A stretch of 64,000 bases of DNA, taken from contig NQMI01000002.1 in assembly GCA_002270565.1 (NCBI GenBank), forward strand, positions 1 to 64,000. Direction: 5' to 3'. The translations under genes were made by a program, and so were the position numbers. Shown here in pieces: positions 10,592 through 22,900 of this stretch. How positions within the stretch are numbered: the stretch's first letter is position 1; every line of letters starts with the position of its first letter. The notes beneath the pieces were generated by a model. That model was given only the letters and a program-made list of their open reading frames with translations, had not been told where the DNA came from and ran no database searches. Source of the DNA: Stenocarpella maydis (Eukaryota; Ascomycota; Sordariomycetes; Diaporthales; Diaporthaceae).

Positions 10592-11302
10592 TTCCGCCGC
10601 TTATTCCGCCAAACCCCCTCCATACCACCCAGTCACCTAAGGGTTTAATTAACTATAGGTGGGTAGCCTCCACAGGCCAGGACCTCCATATGCCTAAAGG
10701 GCTTCCGTAAGGCCCCTCCAGGAAAGGCCTTTCTATGCCCAGAGGAAGGGCCCCCCTTCCAGAACCTCTGGGTTAAGGTTATCCTACAGATTAATCAGCA
10801 TTCAGTTCTAGTAACTATGACGTAATAAACCACTGCACTATTAGACCAAGAGTATGCCTACACACCCTGTATAGGACCCCTATTTTATATACGGTACTAA
10901 TCAGCGTTTAAGTTTCCGAACCTTGTGGCAGTATGGGGCATTGTAAGTTCCGTTTATGGGCTACTCTGGACGAATAGTATTCTAGACGAATTGCAAATAC
11001 GGGATATGCTTGGTTCCATGACCTGTTCGGTAGAGCCAGCGACCATTGGCGAGGGAATAGATAGGAGAACAAAACACAATCCTAAAATGTCCGTGATTTG
11101 AATGATGTGTATGTACCTAGGCACCTCTCGAGAATCCGTTTCGGCCAGAATCTTGCGCCACGTGTGGTCACCATGTTATGTTCACTGGAAACGGTCGGCT
11201 CAATGCCCATTGGCAGGTAGATTTCATGCGTATGCCTTGATTTTCATCGCTCATCTGTCCCAAAGTCTAAGCCTTACCAAAACGCCCCCACCATGAAATT
11301 AA
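10592..11302. other. Intergenic, nothing recognised
   Basis: Spacer between the family C element and the ketopantoate-reductase-like gene. It holds only very short frames. Confidence 0.5.
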
Positions 11303-12429
11303 TCACCACGTCTGATTCTTATCCCCATACCTCATGTCAGGTGAGCTCACCTTCGGCACCGCGACCATGCCCTTACCTTGCTTAGTTTGGAACTGCAACC
11401 CCTTCAGCAGCGCGTAGACAACCCTCAGCGTCGGCGTCGGCACGCCCAGCTGCTCTGCCTCCCGCAGCGGCTCCCCGACGAGGTTCTCAAACTCGATGAA
11501 GTTGCCCTTGGTGATGTCCTGGGCCATGCTGGGCACGAAGAAGCTCCCATACAGGTCGACGGTTATGATCTTCTCCACGTCCTCCAGCGGAAGCGCGACG
11601 CCTTTCGCTGCGGCAGTCGCAACTATCTCCAGCATGAGCGGGCGGATAAGGTCGTCAACCAGGAACTCGCTGAACCGGATCGTCGACACGTCCATGCGCA
11701 GGATCGTTGCCACCGTGTTGTAGCTCGCATTGTAGAGGAGCTTCCTCCAACGGCTAAACTTGACGTCGCTGTCGTAGGTGCATCTGACGGCCGGGCAGGC
11801 ACTGTACATGTCCACGAATGACCGGGCTGCGGACTCAGATGCGTCCTTGTTGAAGTTTGGGTTGTCGAATGCGCCGATGAAGGAGATGTCGTAGTTGTCG
11901 TGCTTGACGGTGCCATGGGGTGCCTCTGACGCACCGGTCATTGTAATGCCTGAGAGTATGGGATTGGTGGGGAAGGCATTGATAAAAGGCCGCTCGATGT
12001 TTAGGCCGTTTTGCAAGAGGAGGATGTTAGTAAGCCCAGGGGTGATGGCTGGGGCAATGGTCTCGGATATGGCGGGGGGGACATCGGCGATGTTCTTGGT
12101 CGCGATGATCACGTAATTGTAGTGCAGGCTCTCCTCGGCAACATTCGGGATGGTGTTTCGAACTGTTCAGATCTTCAGCTGCAGCTCTAAACCTCCTGTC
12201 GACCACGAGGAAGGCAAGGCTCACCATGACTTGGCCTCCAGTTCTCGATGTGTCCATGTTGGATTGAATCAATGTCAAAGCCCTTGTTCTTGACGACCTC
12301 GTAGTTGGATCTCAGGACGGCCGTGACACTGGCTTTCCCTCCCGTCTCCAACGCGTAGGCTGCCATTGTGCCGACGCCGCCCGAGCCAACCAAGAGGACA
12401 TTGGCTTTTGTGTCCGGAACCGAGCCCAT
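11303..12429 (-). CDS. Ketopantoate reductase (PanE/ApbA)-like oxidoreductase
   Basis: Two exons, 12429-12225 and 12162-11303, give 354 residues. The 62-bp intron starts GTGAGC and ends ACAG, and joining restores the frame across SH/V/RNTIP. The N-terminus holds a Rossmann nucleotide-binding turn GSGGVG at about residues 16-21. The LLLQNGLN motif near residue 117 and the segment KFSRWRKLLYNASYN in the C-terminal helical domain are hallmarks of the ketopantoate reductase fold. Family members reduce 2-dehydropantoate with NADPH in pantothenate/CoA synthesis. Fungal genomes carry several paralogues of unknown substrate, often near secondary-metabolism genes, so the true substrate is uncertain. 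The last 19 residues after KVSSPD could be read-through of a small intron (a GTGAGC donor lies there), so the 3' end is less secure. It lies on the same strand as the permease 0.86 kb upstream; joint function is possible but unproven. Confidence 0.85.
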
Positions 12430-13286
12430 GCTGAATGGTGTAGCTGTGTTGAGCAACTGCGTCCTGGCACGTGTGGTAGATGTGATGGGTTTGATGCTCC
12501 TGCAGCGAGCTGGTGGGGAAAGAAGCCCCCTCAAGAGAGAGGACTTTTTTATACTGCTACGGCGCCATGATGAATGGATGTGAGTGGGCATTGAGGCCAT
12601 CATATAGCTCCAACCATGAGGCGCCAAGAGCCGTGACGATCCCAGAGCAAGCTTTTAGCTACAGAGGGCCGCTGATGAGTCCCTCTGACCGACCTGGCCT
12701 GCGGTGTGAGTTGAGCAAGCAAACCAGCCACGTCACATGCGGGCAATCGCACTGGCCCTGATCCCGGACACCTGCGCCAGACAGTGAGGTCAAAACTCAC
12801 CGTGGAACGTTACTAGCCAAACAGGAGACGGGCACAAGAGTCCAGGGAGATAGTGATTCGCATGCCAGGGCGGTGACAAGCTCGTCTGGTCAGTGGCTCG
12901 GGGGGTGGTCGGAGAAAAGGTTGTTGAGCCTGCAATCAACTTCCATGCGACTTCGGAACCAGGGGTCGCGCATCTGCTCGCCAATCAACTTCTCGGCACT
13001 GATAAGAGGAGGCATGAATCATCTCCTAACCGTCGGTTCCGTCGAGGGAGTAAGCGGTTTCTCATCTCGGCACGGTGAGTTTGGCGTCAAGCGAACAGTT
13101 TAGGATCCAGGAGTCTACCTGCGGTACAGGTGATGTCGGCAGGACGGGTACGTTTCCATGGTACGTGCCTCGGACGGTGCCACGCCTTATAAGTTAACAC
13201 GGGTGGCACAGCATATACCCTGCATTATCTGCGTTACATTTAGATGGTTAATCTAATATCCCCAGCCAGATCAACGCCTCTGAACC
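12430..13286. other. Intergenic spacer, likely promoter of the reductase gene
   Basis: 857 bp between two minus-strand genes. Short frames occur on both strands, but none has domain content. Confidence 0.45.
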
Positions 13287-14999
13287 TCAACCCATCCGCC
13301 TTCCATCACATGTGGCCACTGGGCCTTGATACAGCCTCCGACCCCGTACAAAGTATGCTACCACTGCCATTAACATGACACCACCAAACATGGCAACCGC
13401 CCAGTTCATCTTCGCCGGCGTGGGAGAGTAGTAAATGGGCCAGAACGACCAGAAAAAGGCAAACGAGGCATAGCTCACCCCGATGCCATTGATCAGAGCA
13501 CCCCAGCGGCCCAGGCTCCAGCGCGCCGGCGGCAGCGTCTCGGGCCAGCGCAGCCGGCGGTATAGGACACAGGCCGTAGACAGGCCATACGTCCCCATGA
13601 GAGCCACAACCCCTATGGACAGGATGGCGTTAAAGGCGACGGTGCTGCCGAGGTAAACGAGACACATCACGACGGTAAAGCCCAGAGTCGCGATGCACGA
13701 GTTGCGCGGGACGTTCAGAGCCGGGTCGACGCGCCGCAACCAGTCCGACGCCGGGAGGCCCTGGTCGCGTGCGAAGGCGAAGCACTGCCGTGAGGTCGAG
13801 GCGAACGTCGACACGGCGATCATGAAGAGAAGCACCACCATAAGTGCCGCAATCGCCTGGGCTCCAGCGAGCGGCAGGCTGCTGCGGTCCAGGATGGCAA
13901 GGAAAGGGAAGGTATATTCCGTCGTCGCGATGGCTACGTCCGTGATTGTGTACAGGGACATGACCATGATGGCGAACGCAATTGGGATGTTCAGGGCAAA
14001 GGACCAGAACATTGCGCGTGGAGCAATGATGCTGGCATCTCGTACCTCCTCCGATATGTGGGCTACGGCATCGGATGCTGTAACATTGTCAGCGTTCTTC
14101 AGGGGAAAATGCGGTCTCCTGGATCGGGTGGCAAAATGGGTGATTCCAACGAACCACAGACATTATACATGGCGGCGACCTGCCCGACCATGACGGCCAG
14201 ACCGAGTGTCGGATAGCTGCCGCCATTTTCCGTCACCTCCAGGAAGACCTGCCTGGAGGGAGCCTTCTGGCTGGTCACGCCCAGGGCTACCATCACCAGG
14301 ACGAAGCAGGCCACGTGGAGGAAGACGAAAAAGTTCTCAATGACAGGCAGCCTGTTTGAGTACCAAATGTTGAGCGACGTGATAATGACCCCTATAAGCA
14401 TTGCAAGGAGGCTTGTCTGCCAGAGCTCGGGAGAGAAGGCTACGTTTCCGATCGACACAGCCGCCATCGTCAGCTGCGCCGTGAAGATACAGTCAGAAGC
14501 CACGAAAGCCTGCCAGCACAACGCGCTGAGCCACCCGGACGCATAGCTGGATATCTTCTGTATAGACTGGGGCGAGAATTCAGAGACCCAGTGATACCTG
14601 CGATGCAGTCAGCAGACATTCAATCCTATACACCTTCCTTGCTTGCTTGCCCGGTCGGCGATAAGGGGGGACTGACTGGCCGCCTGCGGTCGGGGCCATA
14701 GACGCCATCTCTGCCAGTGACAGGACAACAAAGAACTGGCCCAGGATCACCCAGCAGTAGCCCCAAAATGTGCCAGCCCTTCCGCCGTCGACAAGGCCCT
14801 GGAAGTTGTTCACGAACACGAACTCCCACGTCCCCATGGTACAAGATGTGAAGGCAACGCTGCTGAACCAGTTAAAGTTGCGCTTAAATTCCTGCTTCTT
14901 GCCCATGCGCTGCATATCCCTCTGGTCGGTGGAGAACTCGCTGGCTGAATCGATTACAGCAGGGCTGCCAACATGACTGGACTTTTCAGAAGCTTCCAT
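13287..14999 (-). CDS. APC-superfamily amino acid/GABA/choline-type permease
   Basis: Three exons (14999-14677, 14597-14155, 14077-13287) give 518 residues, a normal size for this family. Intron 1 (79 bp) has donor GTCAGT and a GCAG acceptor. Intron 2 (77 bp) has donor GTTCGT, a branch site CTGAC and acceptor TTACAG. Joining yields GGQYHWVSEFSP after exon 1 and NVCASDAVAHISEEV after exon 2, both conserved in fungal GABA/choline permeases. The first membrane segments follow FNWFSSVAFTSCTMGTWEF. The SDAVAHISEEV motif is followed by the 'PRAM' helix, and hydrophobic segments alternate to the C-terminus, about twelve in all. It should act at the plasma membrane as a proton-coupled importer of an amino acid or quaternary amine. 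UGA4- and HNM1-like members cannot be told apart here. Confidence 0.88.
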
Positions 15000-17324
15000 G
15001 ATGGCTGGTGTGTTGTGACACGTAATCAGGTCCTACGCTTCACGCCTGAACAGCACACATGTGGGAGTAAGAAAGAAAAGCAATACTGTCCGCAGAACGC
15101 TTTTCTGTACTTAAATATGGAGCGGGGTACTTGGGATAGCTTACGATATTAAGCCCAAAGATAGAGGTCTATTAATCAGCGTCGCAGTGGTTTTGTTAGA
15201 GGTGCTCTAGGTAGCAGCTGGTGAGGTCATTTCAGCAAGTAATCTCAAGCCTTCTCAAAAGTGGTTCGCCCTCGCAAATCTCAGGCTGCATTCGGAAGAA
15301 TTGCTGATTGGTTGTGTTTTTTTGGCCATGCTGCAGACTACCCATTTTGTCTCACCATAATCGGCTCTACTATGTACATCATTGCGACTGGTTCTCGCAT
15401 ATGTACGTGAACCTGTATTTTATCTGCACGGTCTTGGTAGTAAGTAGTAGTGCTTACTTCTCCGCGGTAGGTCAGTGTAACACTGCAGCTGAACGAAATA
15501 CCACCGACTGAGAAATGCAAAATGGAAACTAAAGTACTGCGATAGATGTTTTGTCCTGATACCTCCAGGCGAATAAAATCCGTCCACTCCAGCGTTGACA
15601 TCACGATTGCCGTATTCAGATATTATGCATGGCTGTTGCAGAAGAGCGTTAACGTCGGACGTCCAAGCCATACATCTGCAGACGTGTGGCCCTGGTTAGG
15701 GGCGTAATCATCTGCGTCCCGCTCTTGGGGGTACCCATCGGGCTGCTTCAAGTACAGCAGACAGAGCAAGCCAGGCCCGGTCGACCTGAATGTATACTTC
15801 GTGTCCGTACGCTGTACCACTGACAGACTCGGAGTTAGGGCCGAACATCATCATATTTGACGTTCCTTCCTCCTTGTTTTGCAGAATCACCGGGATATTC
15901 GGTCTCGTGAATAATACCTGGGTCATTGCGTTTTCGATCGTCATACCAGACGTTAGGCCATCCCTGGAGGTTGAATGAGCAAGGACATTGTAGAAAGCCT
16001 TGAAGATGTCAGTCTAATCTATGAAGCCCTATGTTGGTAACGAAGATTCTGTTACCGGGAAACGATTACCATCAAGGATGGTGAACGTTGACTATCGGCG
16101 AAGCCCTCTTCTCGTGCTGAGAGCAGGGCCAAGGGCGAAGTTGACATGTTGCCCGGTTTTAAGGTCCCTTTGCATAATGGACCAGCCAGAGAGGACATTG
16201 GCGCAGGGCGAGAACCTGCACTCTTAGGCCCGAAGAGAATCCGCCCTTTCTATCAAATCCATTTTCGGCATCGTACACAGTTGTGCTGAAGAGAGCGAGC
16301 CCCAGTTGCATGACGACGGATGTGTTGCGGCCGGTGGCCTCGATGCTGATGTTCACTAACGTGTGGGATCTCTGACCCGGGGACAAGGGGGTAGTCGAAT
16401 TTTCTCAATTGGAAGCCCGATGCGTGGTGAAGTTGCACCGAGTCGACGAGCCACAAAGCAGAGTTTCTGACGAGTCACTGGTACTACTCTCATGTCCTCG
16501 CGGCCTCGCTCACAACATCGCTGCAGCTGGAGCAAACGCACAGTGTGGTGAATTTTGGGCACCTGCAGTTTGGGACCGAGCACGACAACGCAGGAGAGTA
16601 AACCTGACCGACGATGCCCGAAATTGATGCCTGGGGGGGGGGGGGTAGAGGGTCCCACATGATGTCTGCTTGGATTTGCCAAAAGCAAGCTGTTAGAGCC
16701 TTCAAGGTTTCCTACGAGCCAGTCCGGCTTGAAGATGTTCAAGATGAAGATCCTCTGCCTGTCAACATACCTGGTTCTGTTCCGCCACGCTACCCTTTGC
16801 TCCCGTAGTCGTATACATATGTACCTGTGGCCATTTCTCAAGGGCCTCTCCAGCTACCATGGTCTGTTTGATGAATAACTAGGAAATGACATACTGGAAA
16901 AAGGGACTGGGAAGTTTGGCCAGGTAGACTTGGCTTCGGTCATGCGGACAAGTCCTCGAAGTACCTACCTCCTAACTCAACCTCGGGCATTCACTCTAGC
17001 AAAGGCAAGTATCCATGTCTCCCAAGTGCTGCCATGGCCAACAGCCTGACAATGCAAATTTTCAATAGAGCGGCTTCATCTTTCACACCAGCATTAAGAA
17101 GGGTCGACACATTGTGGTTGGTTGTCCATATCATTGGTCAGACAAAAAGGCTGGCCACTGCAGAGAGGCCACTACAAAGAGGCCGCTGCTAAGCAGGTGA
17201 AAACCTGAGCTGGGCTGTACTACCTATGTACTCAGACTTTCCCTCTGGTGACAAGCTCAAAAGCAAAACGCCGAACCCTTATTTCCATGTTGAACTCCTA
17301 GTTCATGCATGTCCTGCGTGGGAC
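15000..17324. other. Long stretch without a convincing gene
   Basis: Several overlapping frames of 60-160 codons occur on both strands between 15.3 and 16.9 kb, but none extends into a splice-supported product. Minus-strand pieces near 15.65-15.95 and 16.16-16.39 kb look weakly protein-like (WLGRPTLTLFCNSHA; SHTLVNISIEATGRN). They lie in different frames with stops between them and may be the remains of a lost gene. A 13-G run lies near 16628-16640. Confidence 0.4.
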
Positions 17325-18679
17325 TCACTTTCCTTCGTACAACTCGACCTGTCTGACCATCTCCTTGGTCGCCTCCTCGGCCACGATGGCCCACTGGCTC
17401 GGAGTCAAGGCTCCGGCGCCCTCAAACTCCCTGTAAACCCTGGTCTTTCGGGGGCTGCCCCACTTGCTGTCGCCGGCCTCGACGCCTTCCATTGGGGTGA
17501 CGAGGATTTGCATCAGCTTGTCCGGGCCCTTGTCGCGGACAACCTGGGTCACCCAGGGGTACATGCAAGAGTAGATATCAAATCCGAGGTTCTTTCCTGA
17601 CTTCTTGAGCTCCTCGTCGTTCCTGAAGACTCCGTGTCGGGTGACGGTACGCTTTACGCGGTTCTTGTGGATGTAGCTCATGTCGACGTCCAAGGTCTCC
17701 AAGGCTTTGAGCTTGGTCACAAGGTTGGCACAGACGGCGGGCATCCAGTTGACTCCGATGTTGTAATCAAGGCTCCAGATCTTGACATGCCGTACCAGTT
17801 CGAGTCGCGCATTGGACAGCAGGAAGGATTGAAAATGAATAAGAGAGTGGAACTCGAACTTCTGTCCCCACACGACCTCCACAGCCTCCATGTAAACTGC
17901 CTGGCAGGTTCCCATGAGTGCCATATTGCGGGCACTGTGGATCTGGATGATCTTCTTGTGGCCAGCGTTCGCGAGGCCGAAAGTCTCTCTGATCTTTGGA
18001 CGTGCCTCTCCGTCGGGGTAGTAAGGGAACACTAGAGCATTAGGAGTCAGCATTCAAAGAACCTGGCAATCGCAGCATGGTTTGGAACACTCCAAAAGTA
18101 TAGCCATGGATTTTGAGGCGTCCCCAAGCAGGTTACAGTTGAAGTGTCTCCAGAAGTTGCTTACTGGTGAAGCCAGCTCTCCAGGTCTCCGACACACGGC
18201 ATCCCTTCTTGATGATGTCAAAGAGTCCCTCGGGATGGGAAAGGCAGAGCTTGAAGATCATGTTTCTGATCTCGGGAGCGATGGTCCTGAATGATAGATA
18301 ATCAGAATCACGCCAGTTACGTGCTTTAAGATTAACGACGCGGTCGGGCAGTCTTGACTTACAGCAGTCGGCCCTTCTGGGCCGCCGAGGGGAGCTTGAA
18401 CGTCCGCTGGGAGGAATTGCGATCCTGTAGCAGAATAATCGTAAGCTTGGGATCAAGAAGAAGGAATGGCACTGGGTAGAGATCGTGTGTCCTTGGACTT
18501 ACGTTGCTGGCACTATCGCTGTTGACCTTGCCGCCCGTGAGGGTGCTCGGTCGGGCGGCCGCGGTGGCAGGGCCAGGTCCAACCGTGGTCTTCATAACAG
18601 TCGCAACGGCCTTGGCTTTGTTCTTCTTGAAAGTCGCGACGGTCTTGTTGTTATCGGCAGCAGTCTCGGTATCATCCAT
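17325..18679 (-). CDS. F-box-like (PEIRNMIF motif) fungal protein of unknown function
   Basis: Four exons (18679-18503, 18424-18363, 18286-18165, 18031-17325) encode 355 residues. Donors are GTAAGT, GTAAGT and GTAAGC. Acceptors are CTACAG, ATTCAG and CTCTAG, the last preceded by a TGCTGAC branch site. All junction phases agree. The N-terminal 60 residues are Thr/Ala/Lys-rich and probably disordered. Exons 2-3 contain RLLTIAPEIRNMIFKLCLSH, the 'LPPEIRNMIY' helix that opens many fungal F-box-like/DUF7730-type proteins. The C-terminal 236 residues contain HSARNMALMGTCQAVYMEA, typical of the 'LLRTCRQIYREA' segment of the same group, and a glutamate-rich end. Members are predicted substrate adaptors or orphan proteins with no known reaction; none is inferred here. 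Confidence 0.75.
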
Positions 18680-19939
18680 GGTTGGTTTCGTAATGCACAA
18701 TAATGCACCGATACAGTGGTTGATGCCAGGGTTGTTTTTCAGATTGGGAGCAGACGAAACTCCACAAGGCTGAACAAGAACGTAGCGCTTGAGCGCGCCT
18801 GTGGGGCAGGCAGTCGACAACAAGATCGGACCCGGACCCGGAGGACAATAGTCCGATGCTCCGGGGCCAGGTTGGCGACGAGGCAGGCAGAGCTTCAGAG
18901 GGGGTTGGCCTAACCTGGAGCACACAAAAAGTCGATATCTAACAAATTTGGCCCAGTTCGTCTGATGTCTGCTAAATGTTGATGCTCTATAGAGTAAGAT
19001 ATTGGCCTTTCCACATTACAAGGAGGACAGTCGCAAGTGACATGGCTACTCCGTGGCTTCTGGCTTGTTAGGAGGTCACCGTAGGCGTGGATGTTCTATG
19101 AGTGAAAGGCATGCATGTGTGCGCAAGCACCAGTCCGGTCGGGAAATTGCTCCACTTTTGAGAATCTGGCCCAGGACACCCAACTACCACGGCGCCATGA
19201 ATCTTAAGTCTAATGGCCATCTCGCTCTACTTTATGGACAACGGTTGGCAAGAGGACCGACAGATGTTGGTTGAGTCATCTGGCTGCAGGCCCACTGTTT
19301 CCATTGAAATGCAGTCTTTTGTCCTCCAGTAGCAAACAAAATATTTTACCAAGAGGCCGTAGGACGACCAGGAATGGTCTTACGACTCCCAGTTCTGCCT
19401 TTCCTAATGTTTGAAACTTTCAATCACGTGCCACTGGCATAGCTTGTTTTATCTTGGAATGCCTTCCTTCTCTCGTTTGAAGAATTGGAGCCCATGACTT
19501 AGCTTCAGACGCCCATACTTCAGTCTCTTCTAGATCATAAGTGTGAGGTGTCACACACAAGACAATGGGTCACCGTGGTTCTTCAACATGGGAGACAGGG
19601 GGGCACAGAACGATTTCGAACAAGGAGGGGTTTTCAGAGACAGGGCGGAGGGAACAGAGAGACATGGATATAGCTCCAATAAATAAACAAATACTTGGCA
19701 CCTCTTGCTCAGCGAGTCCCTGTCTTCTTTCCATTAGACTGTTCTCGCATTTTGACACAGCTACACTTTCACATGTGAGGCCACTGAACGCACACAAGCG
19801 TCTATGAAGAGTGGTGTTTCCCATGAATTTCAGATTTTGGCAAAGAGGACATTAGATTAGGGAGTTTCTTTAAAATTATAGGTCCGAAATTCAGTATTGA
19901 CCATGTCTAATTCTATGTAACACTTTCACTCGCCCATGC
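18680..19939. other. Intergenic, nothing recognised
   Basis: Holds the putative promoter of the F-box-like gene near 18.7-18.9 kb and the 3' flank of the ABC transporter. Frames up to about 90 codons have no recognisable content. Confidence 0.45.
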
Positions 19940-22900
19940 TCAATTCTTGTTGGCCCTGAGTTTCGCCAGGGCGCCCTTGAGGGGGTTCTTGCCTCTAAAC
20001 CTGAGGAAAGTGGCCAGGTACACGATCCCAAAATTAAAGACAATAAAGCCACACACAATCCCAAAGTCCCGCCAGATGTGCGAGTAATACACACTAAATG
20101 TCCTTCCAAACTCGTCGCCAGTGGCATACTGACAGTACTCGCACAGGCCGCTGCCATTCAGAGCATCCCGCACGTACCCACCAGCCTGGGCAATATACCC
20201 ACCCGCGTACTCCTGACACGTCTGGCCGGGCGGGGGCGAGAACCTGGCGAACTCGTTCTCGCTGCACCTCACGGGCTGGTTGTGCAGCGCGACGGCGAGG
20301 AAGGCCTCGAGCAGGTAGTGGAAGGGCGTGAGCCAGTACATCCAGCTGCGCCAGAAGTGGGGCAGCTGCTGGGCGGGGACGACGACGCCGCAGAAGCTCA
20401 CCACAAAGAGGAAGAAGACAGGGACGAGCAGGCTGGCAAGCAGCTCGTTGGGGCTGAAGGAAGCGATGGCCTGGCCGAAGCCGACGTAGTACAGCTCAAA
20501 GAGCAGCACGCACAGCAGGGTAAAGCCCGAGGGGAACCCCTGGTATGAGGGCCGCCACCCCATGATCCCCCACCACCAGCAGTTAAAGTATACCGCGCCG
20601 GCGAAGATGGACCAGGGGATCTCGACAAGGACTGCGCCGGTGGTCCAGGCAAACCACGAGTAGATCTTGGCATTGTTCTCGCGAGACTGGAAGATGTTGC
20701 GGCTCGACAGGAACACGGGCTGCAGCTGCTGGATGAGCGGCGGCGAGATGGTCAGGGTCATGAAGATGGAGAAGAGCCGGCTCTGCATGTCGATGGTGCT
20801 GTAGCCCAGCCTGTAGAACGTGAAGCAGTTGAAAAGGCCCGTGAAGATATGCAGGATCAGCTTGCCCATGATGTAGTTTGGCTTGCGCCAGTAGCTCACG
20901 AAGGCGCGCTTCACGACGGCATTGATCTGGGTGGTCAGGGGCATCGCGTACTCGCGGTCGTCCTGGATGTTCTTGGAGTGCTCGACGCTGCGGCGCTTCT
21001 CGTTGAGCTCGTTGATCTCGCGGGACTGTGCTTCAAACTCCTTCGAGTTGGCCCACGTGTCGCCCCAGTCCTGGCCCTTGTAGTCTGGGTTGCCGGCGCC
21101 GATCACCTCCAGCATCCACTCGGCTGGGTTGGCGTCGGGTGGGCACGGGTGGGCGCCGTGGGACTCAAAGTATCTGATGAGCGTCTGGCTGTCCTTGCCC
21201 AGCTCTCCTGCGTACACGACGCGGCCGCCGGACTTGAGCAGGATAAGCTCGTCGAAATTCTCAAAGAGCACCGCGGATGGCTGATGGATTGTGCAGAGGA
21301 TGGCCTGGCCAGCGTCGGCTAGCTTGCGCAGGAATCTCACAATGTTGAACGCAGCGCCGGAGTCAAGGCCAGAGGTAGGCTCGTCAAGGAACAGAAGCAG
21401 TTCTGGCTTGGAGGCAAGCTCGACCCCGATGGTAAGTCGCTTCCTCTGCTCTGGGTTGAGTCCTTCGCCGACCTGTCCGATGGTGGCGCCGGCGATGTCT
21501 TGCATTTCAAGGAGATCGATGATGGTCTCGCAATAGGCATACTTCTCTTCGGTCGGCACCTCTCGGGGCTGGCGGAGAAGAGCCGAGAATTGCAAAGCTT
21601 CTCGCACCGTCGCAGTGGGCTCATGAATGTCCATTTGCTCGGCGAAACCGGTGGCGCGTTGAAACGACTTGGGCAGCTCCCGACCGTCGACCAAAAAGTC
21701 CCCAGTCACAACGCCAAATGTGATTCTAAACGCACGTTAGTACTCAGAATTAACTCACGAAATGGTTCCAGGTTTGCAGATAAACCCACCTCTGAGCCAA
21801 AGTGTTGAGCAGTGTCGTCTTGCCAGCACCAGAAGCACCCATCAGAGCAGTCAGACGTCCAGGCCGGACGTAGCCAGACACATTGTTGAGAAGCTTCCTC
21901 TCGCCGCCTTTGACCGGAATCGTGTAGTTCACATTCTGGAAGGTGAACACCGTCTCGTTCTTGGCAACATTTCTCATGGCCCTCTTGTCCTTCTCCTCCC
22001 GCTCCTTGACGATATCAACCTCAGAACCCAGGCTCGGGCTTCCCTTGTTGGCGACAGACTCCTCGTCCGAGGCGTTACCCTTGCGACCACCAGTCTCGAT
22101 CGACTCCTTTACCGAGGTTGGGACCTGCCCCCGCTTGAAGACAGTGACAGCGGCCCCGCCAGCGTTTGGCTTCATGACCTCCATTCCGATGGCCGTCACA
22201 GCGAGGAAGACTGCGAAGAAACCCCAGATGATGCCGAAGTTACGCCACAGGTGTGACCGTGAGTACTGGAAGCTCTCCTGGATGTAGTCTGCCCCCGAGA
22301 CGACGTCCGAGCCAGGCTTGGAGCCCTGCAGCGTGCACGACTGGTACTGTTTGTCCATACCCGGGCCTTGCGGCACCAGGTAGGGCGGTACGCACTGCAT
22401 CTCCAGGTTATAGAACTCGTTCGACATGAGTGCTTCGAACCCGTATTGGATCCAATCCAGCCAGCGCAGCCAGCTGAACCAGACGCGCATCGACGCCGGT
22501 GGGATCAGGTAGCCCGTGTACACGATCAAGATCTGGATGAATACTCCTGTAACTTTTGTGGCGTCGTCAAGTGTCTTGGCGACCGCTGATATGGCGCGGA
22601 AAAAGGCATACGTAGCCATGGTGACAGTAAAGAGGATCAATATGGATATGAAGAACTGAGAAGCTGTGGCGGCGAGGCCGGACATCCAGTATATTATTAT
22701 ATCGAAGATGACAACCTGTGTCAGGACAAGAGGGACGTCCACGACGGTCTGGGCGAGGGCATAGGCAGAGGGGCGGTAGAAGGAGAAATTCTTGTGCTTG
22801 AGGAGGATGGGCTTGGATTCGAATGCAGCCGTCTGCTCGGCTAGCGCAAGGAGGGCGTTGAAGAGAAGGATAAAGAAGAGAACACCACCTCGCGTAAAGG

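Noticed and set aside
16356..16841. 161-codon minus-strand frame
   Set aside because: Composition looks random (Arg/Pro/Cys-rich), there is no domain, and neighbouring frames do not join to it through plausible introns.
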